DNA of 6,100 bases from Sphaerochaeta sp. (lineage in GTDB: Bacteria; Spirochaetota; Spirochaetia; Sphaerochaetales; Sphaerochaetaceae): positions 2,426 through 8,525 of the forward strand of contig DMAO01000277.1 of the NCBI GenBank assembly GCA_003446545.1, read 5' to 3'. Shown here piece by piece: positions 4,933 to 6,100 of the stretch. Positions within the stretch are counted from its first letter, which is position 1, and each line of letters starts with the position of its first letter. The notes below the pieces were generated by a model. It was not told the DNA's origin, searched no databases, and saw nothing but the letters and a program-made list of their open reading frames with translations. The translations under genes and the position numbers were made by a program.

Positions 4933-5730
4933 TTACTTTTGGGTTTCCATCAACAGTACCTGGATAGCTGAGAGAGCATAGATGGCTGCTGTCTCAGAGC
5001 GGAGGATATTTCCCTTCAGCATGACAGATCTAAAGCCCGAATCTTCCAGGAGAGCACACTCATCATCGGAGAGCCCCCCCTCAGAGCCTATGAGCATGGC
5101 AATGGGAGTATCTGGTTGTATGGTTGAGAGAAGTTGGGGGAGGCTTTGTTGTTGGGCTCTGGTGCTTTGGTGGAAGAAGATGAAGAGACCTTTGTTGTCC
5201 CAATGCCTGGGGATGTCGGCCAGATTGAGAATCTCTTCGGAGAGATGGGTGGGGATGGGCGATCCGCTTTGCTGGATGGCTTCCTTGATTTGGCCGTCCA
5301 GACGTTCTTCCTGAGGTCCGAGGGAGTTGTTTTTCTTGTGTGAATAGTCCTTCACACAGAATTTGCTCTGCACTAAGGTTATCTCTTCGACCCCTATCTC
5401 TGTTGCCTGGCGGACTATTGTCTCGTTCTTCTTTCCTTTGCAAAGGCATTGGTAGAGAAAGATCCTAGGGTAGCCGCCTTTGTAGGTGGGAAGGGAATCG
5501 GTAGCAACCTCCACTTGGTCTTCCCCAAAGGGGGAGACCGAAAGGATGCTGTTATTCTTTCCTATCTGCTCAAGCGTAAGTAACCAGGGCTTGCCAGCCC
5601 TGTCCCGCCCGAGCAGAAGCTCACCGACCTTAAGGCGCAGTACCTTGGTAAGGTACTGGCTTTCCTTGCCGGTGAGAATGAGGGTTTTCTGCTCTCCTGT
5701 GAAGGAACTGTCTAGCAGGTACTGCCTCAT
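4933..5730 (-). CDS. rsmE: 16S rRNA (uracil-1498-N3)-methyltransferase RsmE
   Basis: RsmE methylates N3 of U1498 in 16S rRNA using S-adenosylmethionine, acting on the assembled small subunit. At 265 residues it is slightly longer than the roughly 243 of E. coli. The N-terminal PUA-like RNA-binding part contains YLTKVLRLKVGE (26-37). The SPOUT-type catalytic part contains CKGKKNETIVRQATEIGVEEI (from about 97), AIQQSG (151-156), IGSEGG (214-219, usually IGPEGG) and LKGNILRSETAAIYALSA (238-255), the trefoil-knot cofactor site. The Arg that often follows QSG is Ser here, a small deviation. Its ATG overlaps the TGA of the upstream peptidase gene as ATGA, so translation is probably coupled and the two share a transcript. 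Confidence 0.93.
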   Translation of the reverse strand: MRQYLLDSSFTGEQKTLILTGKESQYLTKVLRLKVGELLLGRDRAGKPWLLTLEQIGKNNSILSVSPFGEDQVEVATDSLPTYKGGYPRIFLYQCLCKGKKNETIVRQATEIGVEEITLVQSKFCVKDYSHKKNNSLGPQEERLDGQIKEAIQQSGSPIPTHLSEEILNLADIPRHWDNKGLFIFFHQSTRAQQQSLPQLLSTIQPDTPIAMLIGSEGGLSDDECALLEDSGFRSVMLKGNILRSETAAIYALSAIQVLLMETQK

Positions 5731-6100
5731 TTGCCCTGACGGATGAATTCGACTGCACGCTTGAGCTGCTTGTCAAAGACAAGATCGCCTACAGGCCGTT
5801 CGTCATAGGGAATTCTTCCAAGATACTCGTTTCTCATGAGGATGTTCAGGATATCCCTTTGTATGCCTTGCCCTGCATGCTGCTCGGAGAAGAGTAGTAT
5901 GTTCTCTGTTGTCGGCTCTGGATGTTCGTCTGCAAAGGTTGCTAGGGCCTTATCGGTCATCAGCCTCTCGTAGGCAGGAATCTCCTCGTCCTCGAGCTTG
6001 ATGTCTTCGACCATGATGTCCGGTTCTATGCCCTTCTTATGGATGTTCTCTCCTGTGGGAGTGTAGTAATGCGCAGTGGTAACCTGGGCATACCCCTCCC
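5727..6100 (-). CDS. C-terminal processing peptidase (family S41), 3' part only
   Basis: The gene enters from the right edge, so its start and most of the protein are missing; 123 complete codons precede the stop. The visible start, EGYAQVTTAHYYTPTGENIH, then KKGIEPDI, matches the conserved segment after the catalytic Ser/Lys core of CtpA/Prc-type serine peptidases, in which a strand and a YYTPxGxxI motif precede GIxPD. The remaining 90 or so residues are charged and helical, ending EFIRQGK. These enzymes carry a PDZ domain and trim the C-termini of exported proteins, usually outside the cytoplasmic membrane. The catalytic Ser and Lys, signal peptide and PDZ domain lie beyond the window and could not be checked. 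The stop overlaps the rsmE start by four bases. Confidence 0.85.
   Translation of the reverse strand, partial: EGYAQVTTAHYYTPTGENIHKKGIEPDIMVEDIKLEDEEIPAYERLMTDKALATFADEHPEPTTENILLFSEQHAGQGIQRDILNILMRNEYLGRIPYDERPVGDLVFDKQLKRAVEFIRQGK

Noticed and set aside
5081..5449. Long minus-strand and plus-strand frames inside rsmE
   Set aside because: They are out-of-frame shadows of rsmE with no family features and no ribosome binding site.
1..6100. tRNA or rRNA genes, CRISPR arrays, insertion sequences, prophage genes
   Set aside because: No cloverleaf, regularly spaced repeat array, transposase or terminal inverted repeat was seen; I found no multi-gene defence or mobile system in this window.

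Overview
The window looks like chromosomal DNA of a spirochaete, most plausibly a Sphaerochaeta-like organism. This rests on the general character of the proteins and on a MurA that carries Asp where most bacteria have the fosfomycin-reactive Cys, as reported for other spirochaetes. No genome comparison was possible, so the genus is an inference.

Left part (1-1788): the C-terminal half of a major-facilitator transporter reads rightwards from the window edge. Its last 42 bases overlap, tail to tail, the end of a leftward PfkB/adenosine-kinase-like sugar kinase. The kinase and murA diverge from a 72-base spacer.

Centre (1789-3700): murA, encoding the first committed enzyme of peptidoglycan synthesis, reads rightwards. 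It is followed by about 350 bases with no convincing gene. That stretch holds two tandem pairs of DnaA boxes about 233 bases apart, further near-consensus boxes, and a block of about 72% A+T between them. This resembles a chromosomal replication origin, although neither dnaA nor dnaN is in the window. A perfect 9-base inverted repeat and a small, unrecognised, cysteine-ended reading frame follow, closed by a strong hairpin terminator.

Right part (3714-6100): three leftward genes. A sigma-54-activator-type AAA+ ATPase has a degenerate receiver-like N-terminus, an altered GAFTGA loop and no C-terminal DNA-binding domain. Upstream of it, a C-terminal processing peptidase (S41, 5' end off the window) overlaps rsmE, the 16S rRNA m3U1498 methyltransferase, by four bases (ATGA), which implies one transcript.

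The genes do not form one pathway. The points most worth attention are the origin-like region, the unusual regulator, the MurA Cys-to-Asp change and the small Cys-rich frame.
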